A program made the position numbers and the translations under genes. From positions 76,570-100,154 of the forward strand of contig MNCI01005898.1 of assembly GCA_015680685.1 (NCBI GenBank): 23,585 bases of DNA, given 5' to 3'. Below, piece after piece: positions 1 to 10,324 of the stretch; the stretch's first letter is position 1; each line of letters starts with the position of its first letter. This DNA is from Gnetum montanum (Eukaryota > Streptophyta > Gnetopsida > Gnetales > Gnetaceae). Below the pieces are notes generated by a model. That model saw nothing but the letters and a program-made list of their open reading frames with translations, had not been told where the DNA came from and searched no databases.

Positions 1-5
1 ATGGA

Positions 6-697
6 TGTGACATGTGCCAATACGACCATCCAAAGGGCTATTGCCTAGTTATGTTACATCTACAAGTGTTTGGGACTTTTGCTTTGAATTCTAAGTTTGT
101 ACAAAAGAAAATGCCTAGGAAATTACCTTACTCACAAGGTAATTATAGATAGTCCTACAACCAACCATACTACCCTAATGGGACTTCTTATCAACCTCAA
201 CACTACTATCGACCATAGTGGCAAAACCCTCATGAGGGATGCCATCACCAAGCCAACACTACCCTTATTACTAGAAGGACCTGTATGACTACTATGTTCA
301 ACAACTTGTTTCTCTAGATGGTTATGCTTCCTCTAATTCAAATAACTACTACCACTATCCTAAATATCATCAACCCACAACATCTCCTATAGGATCACCA
401 TTTCAAACCTCTTATCCTCTGTGACATCCTCAATATTCTCATACTTTCCTCCACCATATGTCACCACCAATAACATAGGAAGGATTGGCATCACAACATC
501 AACAGAAGAATGTCACTTGTGCTATGAACATACAAGTAAATTATAATGTTAGTAGATCCTAAAAAAATTCTTGGAAATGACCTTTCTTTAGGACAATGTT
601 CACACATGAGCATAAACGTTGTAGAGATACTAGCCCATCTAAACCAACAAAAGGCCAACCAGGTGAAACACCCTTACCAAAATAATGTACACCAAGC
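6..697 (+). pseudogene. Athila-like gag fragment (zinc knuckle plus Pro/Gln-rich linker), outer element
   Basis: From base 6 the frame reads CDMCQYDHPKGYC, a CX2CX3HX4C zinc knuckle with the spacing typical of Athila-type gag nucleocapsids (bases 6-44). About 85 further codons follow with only two TAG stops, rich in Asn, Tyr, Pro and Gln (for example PYYPNGTSYQPQHYYRP), which matches the low-complexity linker that follows the knuckle in this family. From about 290 a shifted frame stays linker-like (HYPKYHQPTTSPIGSP) and ends near TKGQPGETPLPK. In a live element Gag forms the particle and binds RNA. The N-terminal part lies outside the window. The copia element at 698 interrupts the linker, and Gln-rich linker resumes at 6326. 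Stops and a frameshift make this a dead copy. The family assignment is inferred from motif spacing. Confidence 0.65.
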
Positions 698-1422
698 ACA
701 ATGAATACAACAATGCTTGCACTTTTTCCAAGGCACATCAAGTCTTCTTATAACAAATGTGTTGCTAAATCCTTCTCAAAACTCATGCAACAACTAGCTA
801 ACAGTCACCAACGGTTATGGGAGATGTCTTTCTCATGCTTGAGATGTCTCTTTGAATTTGGCTTTAAATTTGGGAAGACATATTTTTTTCATAAAAGATG
901 CCTTTTTGAAGTCTCCATCTTGGAAGAAATCTTTGCTCAATGGAAGATGCCTTTCTACATTTGGTTTGTATTCTGTAAATATGTCTTTGCCTCAGGAAAG
1001 ACATCTTTGGCTAGGGAAAGACATCTTGTTATTTATGAAGATGTCTTTCTAGATTTTCTCTAAGTTCATCTCAAATCTACCAATACGTCTCTTGCTTCCT
1101 AGAGACATCTTTCTTCATCTTCTTTTATCTTTTGAACACATTGTTCCTTGTCCATAGTCTTGACCTTTCACATGCTTAGATGATGATAACTTTTCTTGTT
1201 CAATATCAAGTCCTTGTTCATGTTATTTGGATGCTTTCTTGAAGACATGTGGATGACCTCCTCCTTTGAGCTTTGGGATAGTTTGTTCGATGTTCTCTTT
1301 AGCTCATCTTGGTTTCTTATGTAGGTAGTCCTACAAACATAATAACCATACAACCATGCAAATAAATTTTATATCCATTTTACTTAATGTTTTGAGCACA
1401 CAAAAATACACCTAAAGGTTGA
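698..1422 (-). repeat. Left (3') LTR of the copia element, truncated
   Basis: This segment aligns with 5678-6325 along its length, sharing for example a run from ACAATGAATACAA to the end CCTAAAGGTT, with roughly 15% mismatches by eye and small indels. It is bordered on the inside by the purine tract. The last two bases read GA where the other LTR has CA, a plausible point mutation of the terminal dinucleotide. The counterpart of bases 5149-5677 is absent: left of 698 the sequence is gag linker of the outer element. About 529 bp of this LTR were therefore deleted. It contains a dense cluster of AGACATCT/AGATGTCT motifs. Confidence 0.75.
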
Positions 1423-1445
1423 CTATCTCGCCCTTTTTGGTGATG
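1423..1445 (-). promoter_or_regulatory. Polypurine tract of the copia element
   Basis: On the minus strand this reads CATCACCAAAAAGGGCGAGA and then TAG, directly before the left LTR. The form closely follows the copia tract AAAAAGGGGGAGATTG, with a GGC where GGG is usual. It would prime plus-strand DNA synthesis. It fixes the orientation of the element and the inner edge of the LTR. Confidence 0.65.
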
Positions 1446-3626
1446 TTCAAAACTTAAGAAAATGGGTTAGTGATCATACAAATATAACTATACTACTCTT
1501 CCCCTTTTTTAATAGCGACAAGAATGGTAAGGTGCACAAACTCAAATAGAAAAGATATAAAATAATAGTATAATATGAAGAGCCAAATATCTTTCATAAT
1601 CCTAAAAAGATATAGCAAGTATGTATTCATCAAGTCCATGAATAGGTGTTCCAAAGTTGGTAAGAGCTGAATAATTTTTCCAAGTGAAGTTCAACTTGGA
1701 AACAAAGGCTTAAGAAATCTATCTCTAAAACAATAAGACATTAGTAGTACAAGGTGCTTAGAATTTACATAATCTTCATTTTTATACAACATGCTCATAA
1801 CTCCATGATGAGGTAAATATAGCCATACAACTTCACAATGGAAAAGCATTAACGTCAAATGAATACATTCCCATAAAGTAATCATGTTATTGCTCAAAAT
1901 GTTGTGAAAATTGAGAACTACTCTTTTGAGGTCAAAACAAGGAGCTACAATTAATTCAATAAGAACCATCAACCTTCAATTTTAATAGTCAAAGCTAGGA
2001 GTGAGACATGCATATTTTGATGTTTGTTCAAGGCAATGCAACATCCAAAACCATTGATCAAAGATAAAACATGTTGATAAATATACATTCATACACTTAA
2101 ATTTTCTACTAATGATCACATAAAAATAGTCAAAGATAGAGCATATATCAAGTATTACATAAATAGGAAACCAACAATTACTACCTCACATATATCAAGA
2201 AGTAATGCAAGTTTTTCAACCAATAATTAAACTTGAAGTGAAGTGTGAACGTTGAGGAGCAAGTAATTTGTCTTCAAAATAAGTAATTAGCATGGATCTT
2301 CATCTTGATAAATGAGCATATAGCAATATACAACTTGAAACTAGCCATGTCAAATTCTCAAAGAAAATTATCAAAAGCACCACTCTTATCATGGCTAATC
2401 TACATCTCAAAGCAATTTATTCAATGGATAACTCAATCAAAAGCACAGACACCCCCAAAAAATGATCCTGGCTTTGCTAATAATATCAACTACTTGCTAT
2501 ATAAAAATAGAGGCTTCATGCTTAAGCTTATGATTGAACATTGGATAGGTGGGTTGTCAATTCAAAATAATGAGAACCAACACATCAATTGATACTAAAG
2601 ACTAAAGATAAAAGAAAACTGATCTCATAAATAGCATCATGTAATTCTAGATTCAACCAAAGGAATTTATCAAAAGAATATGAAAGTCATGCATGTTTTG
2701 ATTTTAGTATAAGTTAATACAATAATCACAATAATTTACAAAAAATAGATGTTGAAAAGAAATTGAGTATTCATATATAGTTAAGTATCTTTTAAAGTCC
2801 TAATGCACAACCATTCAAGACTTCTCCATCCTAATAAATACTTCTTGAAGTTCTTCTCTTGCTCATTGTGAATTTTGGCTGAAGTCTCCATGGATTCCCC
2901 CTACATTGATGGCTCCCAAGATGATTGAGATGTATGATCCCCTTACATATGTGCTACTTATCTAGGGCCTTTATGCAAATATCACAAAAAACACTATAAC
3001 TATAGGTCAACGGTAAGCTCACTTGTGGAGATCTAGGTTTTTAACTAGTAGTATTAATAGAATTTTCAAAGGTTTCTCTTAGCTTAGAAATGGCAAAAAC
3101 ATCCTTGGGACATTGAGAATATCATCAAATAATTTCAGATTAAGCAAGATTGAATGAAAGACAAGAAATCAAACTAGAATTTCTATAAAGATACAAGAGA
3201 ATTTATTACGAGTGCTATTAAAAATCTTCATAAAACCAATTATATCAATATCATGGATGAATATAAGAAATGTTGTATACACTTATTCCACCATTTTTAA
3301 TCTAGATAAGATGTAGATAATTTTGAACGTTTCAAACACTATCCTTATTAACTAGTAAGCAAAGAGATAGAGACTTACCTTAACTTACCTTGCTTGCCAA
3401 TGAGAAGAGAAGATCAATGGAGTTTGAGGTAAGGTCCCCTATCATGAAGTACCTCCTCATCCTTAGGTTCTCTTTCATTAGATCATGTATGTAATGTCTC
3501 TATTTGTTCATGTTTCTTGTGATAGAGCTCCTAATCACTTTTTGCATTATTTATAGGGCTCCACTTCCCTTGACTCTCACTTATTGGTTCTTGCATAGTT
3601 TCCTTACCCAAGCCTTTTTGACAAGA
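1446..3626. other. Internal region of the copia element without recognisable coding content
   Basis: This AT-rich stretch of about 2.2 kb lies where copia pol should be. I looked on the minus strand for the protease DSG, the integrase HHCC and DDE, the RT YVDD and the RNase H motifs and found none. The open stretches present (for example 1691-1972 minus and 2305-2592 plus) have no family resemblance and no composition pointing to a gene. It resembles the long non-coding internal DNA of gag-only or LARD-like elements. A very decayed pol cannot be excluded by eye. Confidence 0.5.
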
Positions 3627-5095
3627 TCAACCATTAATCCTACCTTGATCATCATAGCTAAGAGCTTGCTTATAGACACAATTTTTACTCAAAAATAAAA
3701 TATTATCATTATGATCAAAATTATCAAACCTTGCTATGCTTGAGCTTGCATTTTCATGTGTTTTTTCCTCTAAATTCTTTGTTTGATTTTCATGATTCTC
3801 TTCTTCTTGAATCTTACTACAATTCTTAGTACAAGAGGTTAGTTGTTGAATCCCAGATTTTATGTCTGAGTTCTCTTCTTTCATTTTAGCATGAATAGCA
3901 TTTAACTTAGAAATTACTAGTTTCTTTGCCTTTATTATCAAATGATGTAAAAGAAAAATTTCTTCTTTAAATTCACTATACCTCTTATCACACTTACCAT
4001 CTTGTTTAGCAACATGTGAGGAATTTTCATTGGTAAGTGCCATGCATATGAGATGTGAATCTTTGGAAGAATTGCATGCTTCTTCTTCACTTTTCTCATT
4101 ATTATCCCAACTTTTATAAAAATTAGTCTTTTTCAATTTTTCATCATTGGATCTATTCCTTGGCTATATCTTGCTATCACTTAGATCACTAGGACATTTG
4201 AAGGCCATATGACCTCTTGCATCACAAGCCTAACATTCTATAGAAGAAAATCTAGATTAGAAGAATTTCAAAAGTTTATATCTTTTTCTCTACCTTCAAA
4301 GAAATTTGGTCTTTGTTTTTGTTGAGATGTCCCTTTTTCTCTTCTTGTAAGAAATCATTATAGTCTCCTTGAGGGAAGAGAAATCTCATCTTCATTTCCC
4401 TCATCATGCTCATTGACCTCCTTCTCCTTGGAGGATGTCTTTAGAGCAATAGGTTTTTCTTGAATCACTCTGTCACTTATGAGATTCATTTCATAGGTGA
4501 TGAGAGCACTTTGAAGTTCCTTGAATATCAAAGTTGAGAAATCTCTAATTTTCTCCATGGCAGTGACCTTAGGCTTGAACTCAAGTTGTAGAGTTTTGAT
4601 CATTTTGATGATGACATCTCTTTTAGGAAAGTCTTTTCATGTTCCTATAATGGCTACAACAAGATTGTTAGCTCTAGAAAAATAATCCTTGATTTTCTTA
4701 GCTTCTCATATTTTGATTTTATCATATTCACTTTGCAAACCTAACAATTTTGATTGCTTAACAATAGAGATTCCTTCATAAGTAGCTTCTAAAGTTTGCC
4801 AAATTTCTTTGGCCATTTTACATCTTGTTACTCTATTTACTTCAAATTTATTAAATGCACAATATAAACAATTTTTTTTTTAATCAAACATGAACATATC
4901 CTTTTCCTCTTAAGATCATTTATTGCAAGGCTTGATGATGCTAGTGGTGTCATCGAAGGATGGAGTGTAGCCTTCCAAGATTGACTCTCAGACTTCAAAT
5001 TCCATGGATTTGAAGAAACCTTGCATTCTAGCTTTCCAATAGGTGAAGTGGAATTCATCAAACATGGATGACTTTGTATAAGAAGTCCCCTCCAT
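3627..5095 (-). pseudogene. Copia gag (SIRE/Maximus-like), decayed
   Basis: The likely start is the ATG at 5095 (MEGTSYTKSSMF), 39 bases inside the primer site. It is followed by FHFTYWKARMQGFFKSME, the usual copia gag N-terminus. A UBN2-like helical segment lies around 4603-4358 (MIKTLQLEFKPKVTAMEKI...). A CCHC knuckle follows at 4235-4194 (C-stop-A-C-DARGHMAFKC), with one stop inside. The last 169 codons (4136-3627) are open and read SWDNNEKSEEEA, then a Lys/Glu-rich coiled coil, then NILFLSKNCVYKQALSYDD. This matches the layout of the C-terminal extension of SIRE-type Gag. Gag would build the particle in the cytoplasm. At least four stops or frame changes break it. No protease frame follows, which is unusual for the family. 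Confidence 0.72.
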
Positions 5096-5133
5096 TGTTC
5101 ATGTTAAATTTGATGATGAAACAAAGAGTACAA

Positions 5134-5146
5134 GGCTTTGATACCA
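5134..5146 (-). promoter_or_regulatory. Primer binding site, tRNA-Met type (copia element)
   Basis: On the minus strand this reads TGGTATCAAAGCC, one base from the common plant initiator tRNA-Met primer site TGGTATCAGAGC. It lies two or four bases inside the LTR end at 5149/5151, as expected, and just upstream of the gag ATG at 5095. Confidence 0.75.
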
Positions 5147-5148
5147 CT

Positions 5149-6325
5149 TGTGGATCATTGAACTTAATAAAGGGGGGGATGAATAAGTTCCTCAAATCAA
5201 AAGTTAAATAAACAAAGCACACACACATAAATTTACGTGATTCCCCAACTTAGGTACTCCACACTTGGAGGGTAGATTGTAAGCACACCTCTAGACTTTA
5301 TTACTTTTAAATTGTGGTTGAAGGGTCTACACCCTATATAGTCATCAAGCCCTACTTTGGAGTGTTTTACTATAGTACCAATCACTCAACCCTACAAGGT
5401 CTTTTTAGGCTTGGAAATGTAGTTTCAAGGCTTCCACAACCTTTACAATCTTGAGTTCTGCATTAGAGTGTTACACCACAGCACCAACAACTCAATCTTG
5501 TAGAATCCTAACAAACTCAAGGAACATAACCCTCTAGGGCAAAAAGAACAAGAAATATAAGGAATGATTGCAAGTCAATTTTCTAATCCTTGCATAGTTA
5601 GGTACATCGCACTTAACAAAGCAAAAATTATTAGACAATGAGGAGAAAAAGAGAATTCAATGATTACAAATGATTGTACAATGAATACAAAAATGTTTGC
5701 ACTTTTTACAAGGCACTTCTTATAGCTATTGTATTGCTAAATCCTTCTCAAAACCCATGCAATGACTAGCTAACAACCACCACTAGTCATGGGAGACATT
5801 ATTCTCATGCCTAATATGTCTCTCTAAATTTGGATTCAAATTTGGAAAGACATCTTTCTAAAGTCTCCATCCTAGAAGATGTCTGTGCTCAATGAAAGAC
5901 ATCTTTTTGCATTTGGTATACATTTTGTAAATATGTCCTTCCCTCATAAAATACATCTTTGGTTGGGGAAAGACGTCATGTTGTTTCTAAAGATGTCTTT
6001 CTAGATTTTCTTTGAGTTCATCCCAAATTTGCCAAGATGTCTCCTACTTCCTAGAGATGTCTATCTTCATCTTCCTTTATCTTTTGAATGCATTATTCCT
6101 TGTCCATAGTCTTGTTCAAAATCAATTCTTTGAATTTTTATTTGAAGACATGTGGATGACCTTCTCCTTTGAGTTTTGTGATAGTTTGATCGATGTCCTC
6201 TTTAGCTCATCTTGGTTTCCCGTGTAGGTAGTCCTACAAACACAATAATCATGCAACCATTCAAATAACTTTTGTTTCCATTTTACTTAACATATTGAGC
6301 ACACCAAAACACATCTAAAGGTTCA
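5149..6325 (-). repeat. Right (5') LTR of the copia element, full length
   Basis: On the plus strand it runs from TGTGGATC (or TGGATC two bases later), next to the primer site, to AAAGGTTCA at 6325, giving TG...CA ends and about 1.18 kb. Bases 5678-6325 match the left LTR. Bases 5149-5677 have no partner because the left LTR is truncated. An imperfect 42-bp unit occurs twice (5361-5402 and 5466-5507). The AGACATCT motif cluster is at about 5800-6070. Immediately outside, 6326-6330 (TAGTT) would be the target duplication. Confidence 0.72.
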
Positions 6326-6725
6326 TAGTTCATACCATCCTAGTGGTTCTTATCCACAACCCATGAAACAATAACAATAGTGACAAACTCCAAGTCCTTG
6401 GGGTACAGCTTCATAAAATCTTTCCACTTTAATGCAATAATAGATGGTGCCTCCACCTAATCCTTAATTCCATGGTGCATAGGTAAGTACCTATTAAATC
6501 CAAATAATAATACCTCAATATTACCTAACTATTTTTAGTAATTCTACCAACTAAAATTCCCAACAATAACAGCAACAATAGCTTCTACTTCCTACTTTCA
6601 TGCAAGGTGAAATGCCTAGTCAACTACAACCAAGGCAAGCCAAATCATGTAATATTGCCTATGGTAATGACTTTTCCTCTATTCATACATATAGAAAATA
6701 TTACTAGTCATCTATTAATTTAATT
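6326..6725 (+). pseudogene. Outer Athila-like gag linker, continued after the copia insertion
   Basis: Directly after the copia LTR the plus strand reads YHPSGSYPQPMK, followed by a run of CAA, TAA, TAG and TGA codons that would be poly-Gln with C-to-T changes reversed. Further on come more Gln-rich stretches and FMQGEMPSQLQPRQAKS. The composition matches the Pro/Gln/Tyr-rich linker left of the copia element (6-697), so I read the two as one broken gag. Several stops, mostly TAG, interrupt it. The assignment rests on composition and position, not on a catalytic motif. Confidence 0.5.
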
Positions 6726-7022
6726 ATGAGGGAATGTTTGAGGTCACATAGTAGGAAATTTTATTATAAGTGTAGACATGAGAATCATGGGATTGGGTCT
6801 TTATCCTTCTCTCCATCTTGTAGAGAAGAAAATCATTTAAGAAAAATGGAAGCCCATTCTTATGAGGTCTTTTTGAACATTCCTAACCATAATGTAACTA
6901 AAATACATACTTCATGGATGAGTTCCATTACTATGTCTTATGGAAATAGCACAATGACACCTGATGGTGATGTTGTCAACATCTCTATGTCTACGATGGT
7001 AACGTCAATAGTTAACGAATGA
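6726..7022 (+). pseudogene. Open frame of 98 codons, unclassified, probably part of the outer element
   Basis: This frame starts MRECLRSHSRKFYYKCRHENHG and lies between the gag linker and the protease remnant, so by position it belongs to the gag-to-protease spacer of the outer Athila-like element. It has several Cys and His residues (KCRHENHG, then PSCREENH), but their spacing is not a standard retroviral knuckle. I recognise no domain. It may be open only by chance. Confidence 0.3.
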
Positions 7023-7051
7023 CGTTTGTTCAAAAAGTGACTAGATCATGG

Positions 7052-7420
7052 TAGTCCCATGGTGAAGATCCAAATTGATGAAAAGGATCATTTTCTAGCT
7101 CTTTTTAACTCTATTTTAGAAGTTAAGCTTATCTAATTATAGTAGTACCTTAATTGCAAGCTTTTTCCTCTCAAGCATACCAACATTCAGTTGGACCTAG
7201 TAGACTAATACTATGCATATCTTGTAGGATAGGTATGTAATATAATTACCTTTGTTGTATATTTTTTATATCCCACTAATTTACTAATTCTTAGATTAGA
7301 AGATAAGGTGGAAGATGATCTTCCTATTATAATGGAAAGAGCCTAGTTAAGCATTGTAGATCCTAGGTTAGTCTTCTAAGATCTTCACCTTGAGATTGGT
7401 AGGTGGAATGAGACCAAAAG
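7052..7420 (+). pseudogene. Outer Athila-like element: aspartic protease remnant
   Basis: A frame with several stops reads VKIQIDEKDHFLALFNSI, then CKLFPLKHTNIQLDLVD, and after a shift YPTNLLILRLEDKVEDDLP and IIMERA-stop-LSIVDPRL (7269 onward). This parallels the Athila protease order: the DLGASVNL loop, the LADRS strand, FPVDFVVLD, and PIILGRPFLAT near the end. The second element in this window reads YPTNFMVI and PIIMGRTWLSTIDAQLGIQ at the same place, which supports the assignment. The catalytic Asp region (FNSILEVKL) has lost the D-S/T-G signature. No RT follows before the second element starts at 8239. Confidence 0.5.
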
Positions 7421-8233
7421 AATTTACTACAAGAGAATACCTTTTAATCATTCCTAGCCTTGCTACATGGTGTCCATAAGTTGTTTACACAAGCTAGATG
7501 GAACATCTTTTGGGTAATACTTGGTGCACTCTAATGAACATCTTTCATCTTTGAACATGCTTAATGATCAATTTATCACTCAAAGGCTTTCTAGGTGATA
7601 GGCATAGATTAGTAATGAGGGAAAAATCCTTCACACCATGTCAAACTTTTATATTTATGTTTATGTCATTAATAAGGATTGATGTTGTTAGTTATAATTT
7701 TTATAATTTTTGAGCTCAACAGATAATCAATAATGATATTTTCTTTTCTTTTGAAGTTTTTTTTTTGTATGTGTAAAAAAACCAATTTAGGTGCTTTATG
7801 AATGTTCATCTAGTAAGCCAATAATGGATGGGTGAACTACATATGCGATGATAATGTGAGAGTGCCAAACAGATCTAATGTGGAGCTTTGATCAACATAA
7901 TATCCATGAAACAATATTCATCCAGCGACTATTCTTCTATCCATCATTAGTAATCCATGCTCAAATTCAATGAGGAGCAAGGCCTCACACTACTAGTTCT
8001 AAAGCTAATGCTACTAAAACCGTGAGTAGGTAATGGGTCCATACCATAGGTTATGACCTTTGAAATCTGGGAAGAGTTCCTAGTCATTGGTATGAAAAGG
8101 GTGTATCAACAAGGATCCTTGTGATCGCTAGATGGTTCTAATTAGTATGATAAAATCAAGTTTCACATGGTGCCTTGCCTAGCTACCTTGATCAAAAGAT
8201 GTTTTTGAAGCCATGAATCTATGTGTGCCATGT
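7421..8233. other. No recognisable gene; flank of the second insertion
   Basis: About 0.8 kb of AT-rich DNA with dense stops in all frames and a poly-T run near 7758-7767. It should be the continuation of the outer element past its protease, but I see no RT motif. It ends at the target duplication of the next element. Confidence 0.4.
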
Positions 8234-8238
8234 GGTGG
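8234..8238. repeat. Target site duplication GGTGG, left copy
   Basis: The five bases GGTGG directly precede the TGATGGAGTG start of the 5' LTR. The same five bases directly follow the 3' LTR at 16135-16139. Five bp is the usual size for Ty3/gypsy integrases, so this fixes both element ends. Confidence 0.88.
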
Positions 8239-9126
8239 TGATGGAGTGTATTTTGTCTAGCTTTGATATCAAACATCCAATATCGGAGCCTTGATATCAA
8301 ATACCTGATATTGGTGACCAACAAGTGATGTTGGATATCTGATATTGTAGGATGTATGCTAGCCTATAAATATAATCCTTGGATGCATGGTTTGGGAAAT
8401 CTTTGTCATAGTGTAGTAGAGCTCTTACAATTTTTCTTTCCTAAAGTTAGAATATTTTCCCAAGTGTCCATAGCAGGAGTCATTGAGTATATGGATCTTT
8501 ATTTGAGCACCATTGTACTTGATCATGATAGTGTATGTGGCAATAAAGGCGAGCTTTCTAATAAACCTTGTAGCACTTTGGCTAGATTAAATATTTTCTT
8601 TATGCATTTAATGTTTTATGCAATTTCCTTCAATGTTTTAAGTAATTAAGCTAAATTAAGCTAGATTAAATAACCATTAATTAAGCACATAAGTATAACC
8701 ACTTTAAACATGTGCATGACACTTGGTAATCCTAGTAACACTTAACATTTGGTAATCCAACAATGTTATATGTGTTTAGGATGTGTACACAAAGTGAGAC
8801 TGAATTCTTATGTTAGAACTAGTTAGATATTGGTTAGTTAGTTATATTAAATTAGCAATTAAATTACTTCATTCCTTTGATCCTTTATTTTTAAGCACCC
8901 AAAAAATAAAACATAAAAATGATAAAAATCATATGCCTTAATTATACTTAACCATATCTTTGCATATCACAAGTGTAATTGGGAAGACAGCGAATGATTG
9001 TTAGGATAAGTTTACTTCCTAGAGGCTAGTGTTTCGTAAAATACATGGTCCATGGAATTTGACTAGATCACACATGAACACTTAGTTATTCATATGGTTA
9101 AGCATAGGGGTATTCATCACTTATCA
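8239..9126 (+). repeat. 5' LTR of the Athila-like element
   Basis: It starts TGATGGAGTG and ends CACTTATCA, followed by the primer site. It aligns with 15288-16134 throughout. Near its start it carries a second copy of a GATATCAAA...CCAATAT/CTGATAT unit of about 28 bp that the 3' LTR has only once, which explains most of the length difference. A 97-codon frame lies inside it (8356-8649), but the changes relative to the other LTR look unselected. Confidence 0.9.
8365..8372 (+). promoter_or_regulatory. TATA box of the 5' LTR
   Basis: TATAAATA lies about 127 bases into the LTR in the context GCCTATAAATATAA, and the same motif is kept in the 3' LTR at 15386-15393. It is the probable core promoter for the genomic RNA. 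Confidence 0.6.
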
Positions 9127-9127
9127 T

Positions 9128-9145
9128 TGGTGCCATTACTGGGGA
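9128..9145 (+). promoter_or_regulatory. Primer binding site, tRNA-Asp type
   Basis: TGGTGCCATTACTGGGGA lies one base after the LTR end. The Athila-type site complementary to plant tRNA-Asp is TGGCGCCGTTGCCGGGGA. The four differences are all C-to-T or G-to-A, three of them at CpG sites, as expected after methylation and deamination. Confidence 0.85.
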
Positions 9146-9280
9146 CTCCTTTTTGTTTGAAATATGTGCTATTTAGGCATAGTGAAAATCATTAACATCA
9201 TTGGATGAATCCTAAGGTCAAAAACATCCTAAAAATAAATATAATAAGTTTAGCACATTGTTATCTTATTCTAATTATAA

Positions 9281-10324
9281 GATGTCTTCTTCTCATAGGC
9301 ATGATGATACTAAAACACCAATGCCTCAAGAATGCAAGCTGGTATATACTCATCTAGATGAGTATGTGCTTGACTTCACCTTCATATTGCATTAGAATGA
9401 ACAACTATATTGGCAAGATATGGCGGGCAACATTATAAGGCCTCTCAATTGATCTATTCTCAAGATGCTACTCCAAACATTTAGGAGGTTGGACACCAAG
9501 ATCTTTAAGAAGAGTACATTGTGCATGACCATAACTACTAGGACTACCATCCTACTAAAACATAACATAGAAGAGATTGACACTAGAAGTAGCATCATGA
9601 GGCTTTGAAGTGAAAATAGTTCACCAAACCCTTGTTCCTACTAAACCAAAATGATAATGAGGATCCTCCCTTTAGGAGTTCTCAACATGAATATTCTCTA
9701 CCTCTTGATATTGGTGATGGGGGCTAGAACCTAGATCTGCAGTTCACTATTAATAATGCAAGTTCAGGCAAAAGTGGGAGTCAAAGTAAGGGCTCAGTAA
9801 AGCATCAAGATGACAAGAAATCTGATGAACATAGCCATGAAAAGCAAAGTTGAGGTGGAAAACATCATGGTGGTGGTAGTCCTCCTCCTTTGTCACCCTC
9901 TTCATCTGCATCTTCTTGTTTTTCTTTTGATTTTGATAGACATTACAGAAAGAACAACCATGATGAAGGTGAACAATGGAATAATGATAATCACAGAGAC
10001 CATCATGAATGAAGGGGTAGCAAAGGACATCATAGGCAACATCAAAATAATGATGATGATGAGCCCTTTTTGGAAACTTAAAGCATGCTAAATATTGCAA
10101 AGGCAGTAAAAATTCCAACCAGGCATGTGAAAGATAGTCCAATTAAGCAACTTGAAATGAATAATATCCCTTAATTTGAGGGGGGATATAACTCTGATCT
10201 GCAAACACATCTTCAAGCCTTTCATAATGCCTGTGCCTTACAGAATATTGAAAATGATTAAAATAAATTAAATCTATTTCCCAAGACACTCATCAAGGAA
10301 ATAGAAATTAATATTGATCCTTGA
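9281..10324 (+). pseudogene. gag of the Athila-like element, decayed
   Basis: A candidate start is the ATG at 9285 (MSSSHRHDDTKTPMPQE). The first part is poorly readable. Between 9785 and 10080 it is strongly hydrophilic, rich in His, Asp, Asn and Ser (KHQDDKKSDEHSHEKQS, then SPPPLSPSSSASS, then HRDHHE). From 10166 the frame reads IP-stop-FEGGYNSDLQTHLQAFHNACALQ...NKLNLFPKTL. This corresponds to the gag core pattern IPxFxGxxxEDPxxHLxxFxxxC...xKLxxFPxSL of Athila and related plant gypsy elements. Stops (mostly TAG/TAA) and shifts break it. Opposite-strand frames over 9750-10142 are shadows of the low-complexity stretch. The nucleocapsid knuckle was not found, so the C-terminal part may be lost or unreadable. 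Confidence 0.6.

Larger units (their letters stand above)
698..6325 (-). mobile_element. Non-autonomous Ty1/copia LTR retrotransposon, SIRE/Maximus-like, nested in outer Athila gag
   Basis: Two related direct repeats bound this segment: 698-1422 and the inner part of 5149-6325. Next to the right repeat lies a minus-strand primer site resembling the tRNA-Met type (TGGTATCAAAGCC), and next to the left repeat a minus-strand purine tract (AAAAAGGGCGAGA). The element therefore reads from right to left. Its gag (5095-3627) has copia features. The remaining 2.2 kb of internal DNA shows no protease, integrase, RT or RNase H motif, so this looks like a gag-only derivative that depended on another element, or one that lost pol. 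The flanks on both sides are linker of the same kind of Athila gag, so the insertion is nested. A target duplication cannot be checked because the outer end of the left LTR is missing. Confidence 0.75.

Noticed and set aside
8356-8649. 97-codon frame open in both LTRs (8356-8649 and 15377-15670).
   Set aside because: About a quarter of the residues differ and most nucleotide differences change the amino acid, so there is no sign of selection for protein. Shared openness follows from common descent.
9750-10142. 130-codon minus-strand frame rich in His and Tyr.
   Set aside because: It lies opposite the His/Asp/Ser-rich gag region, whose codons give an open opposite strand. The plus-strand gag explains the sequence.
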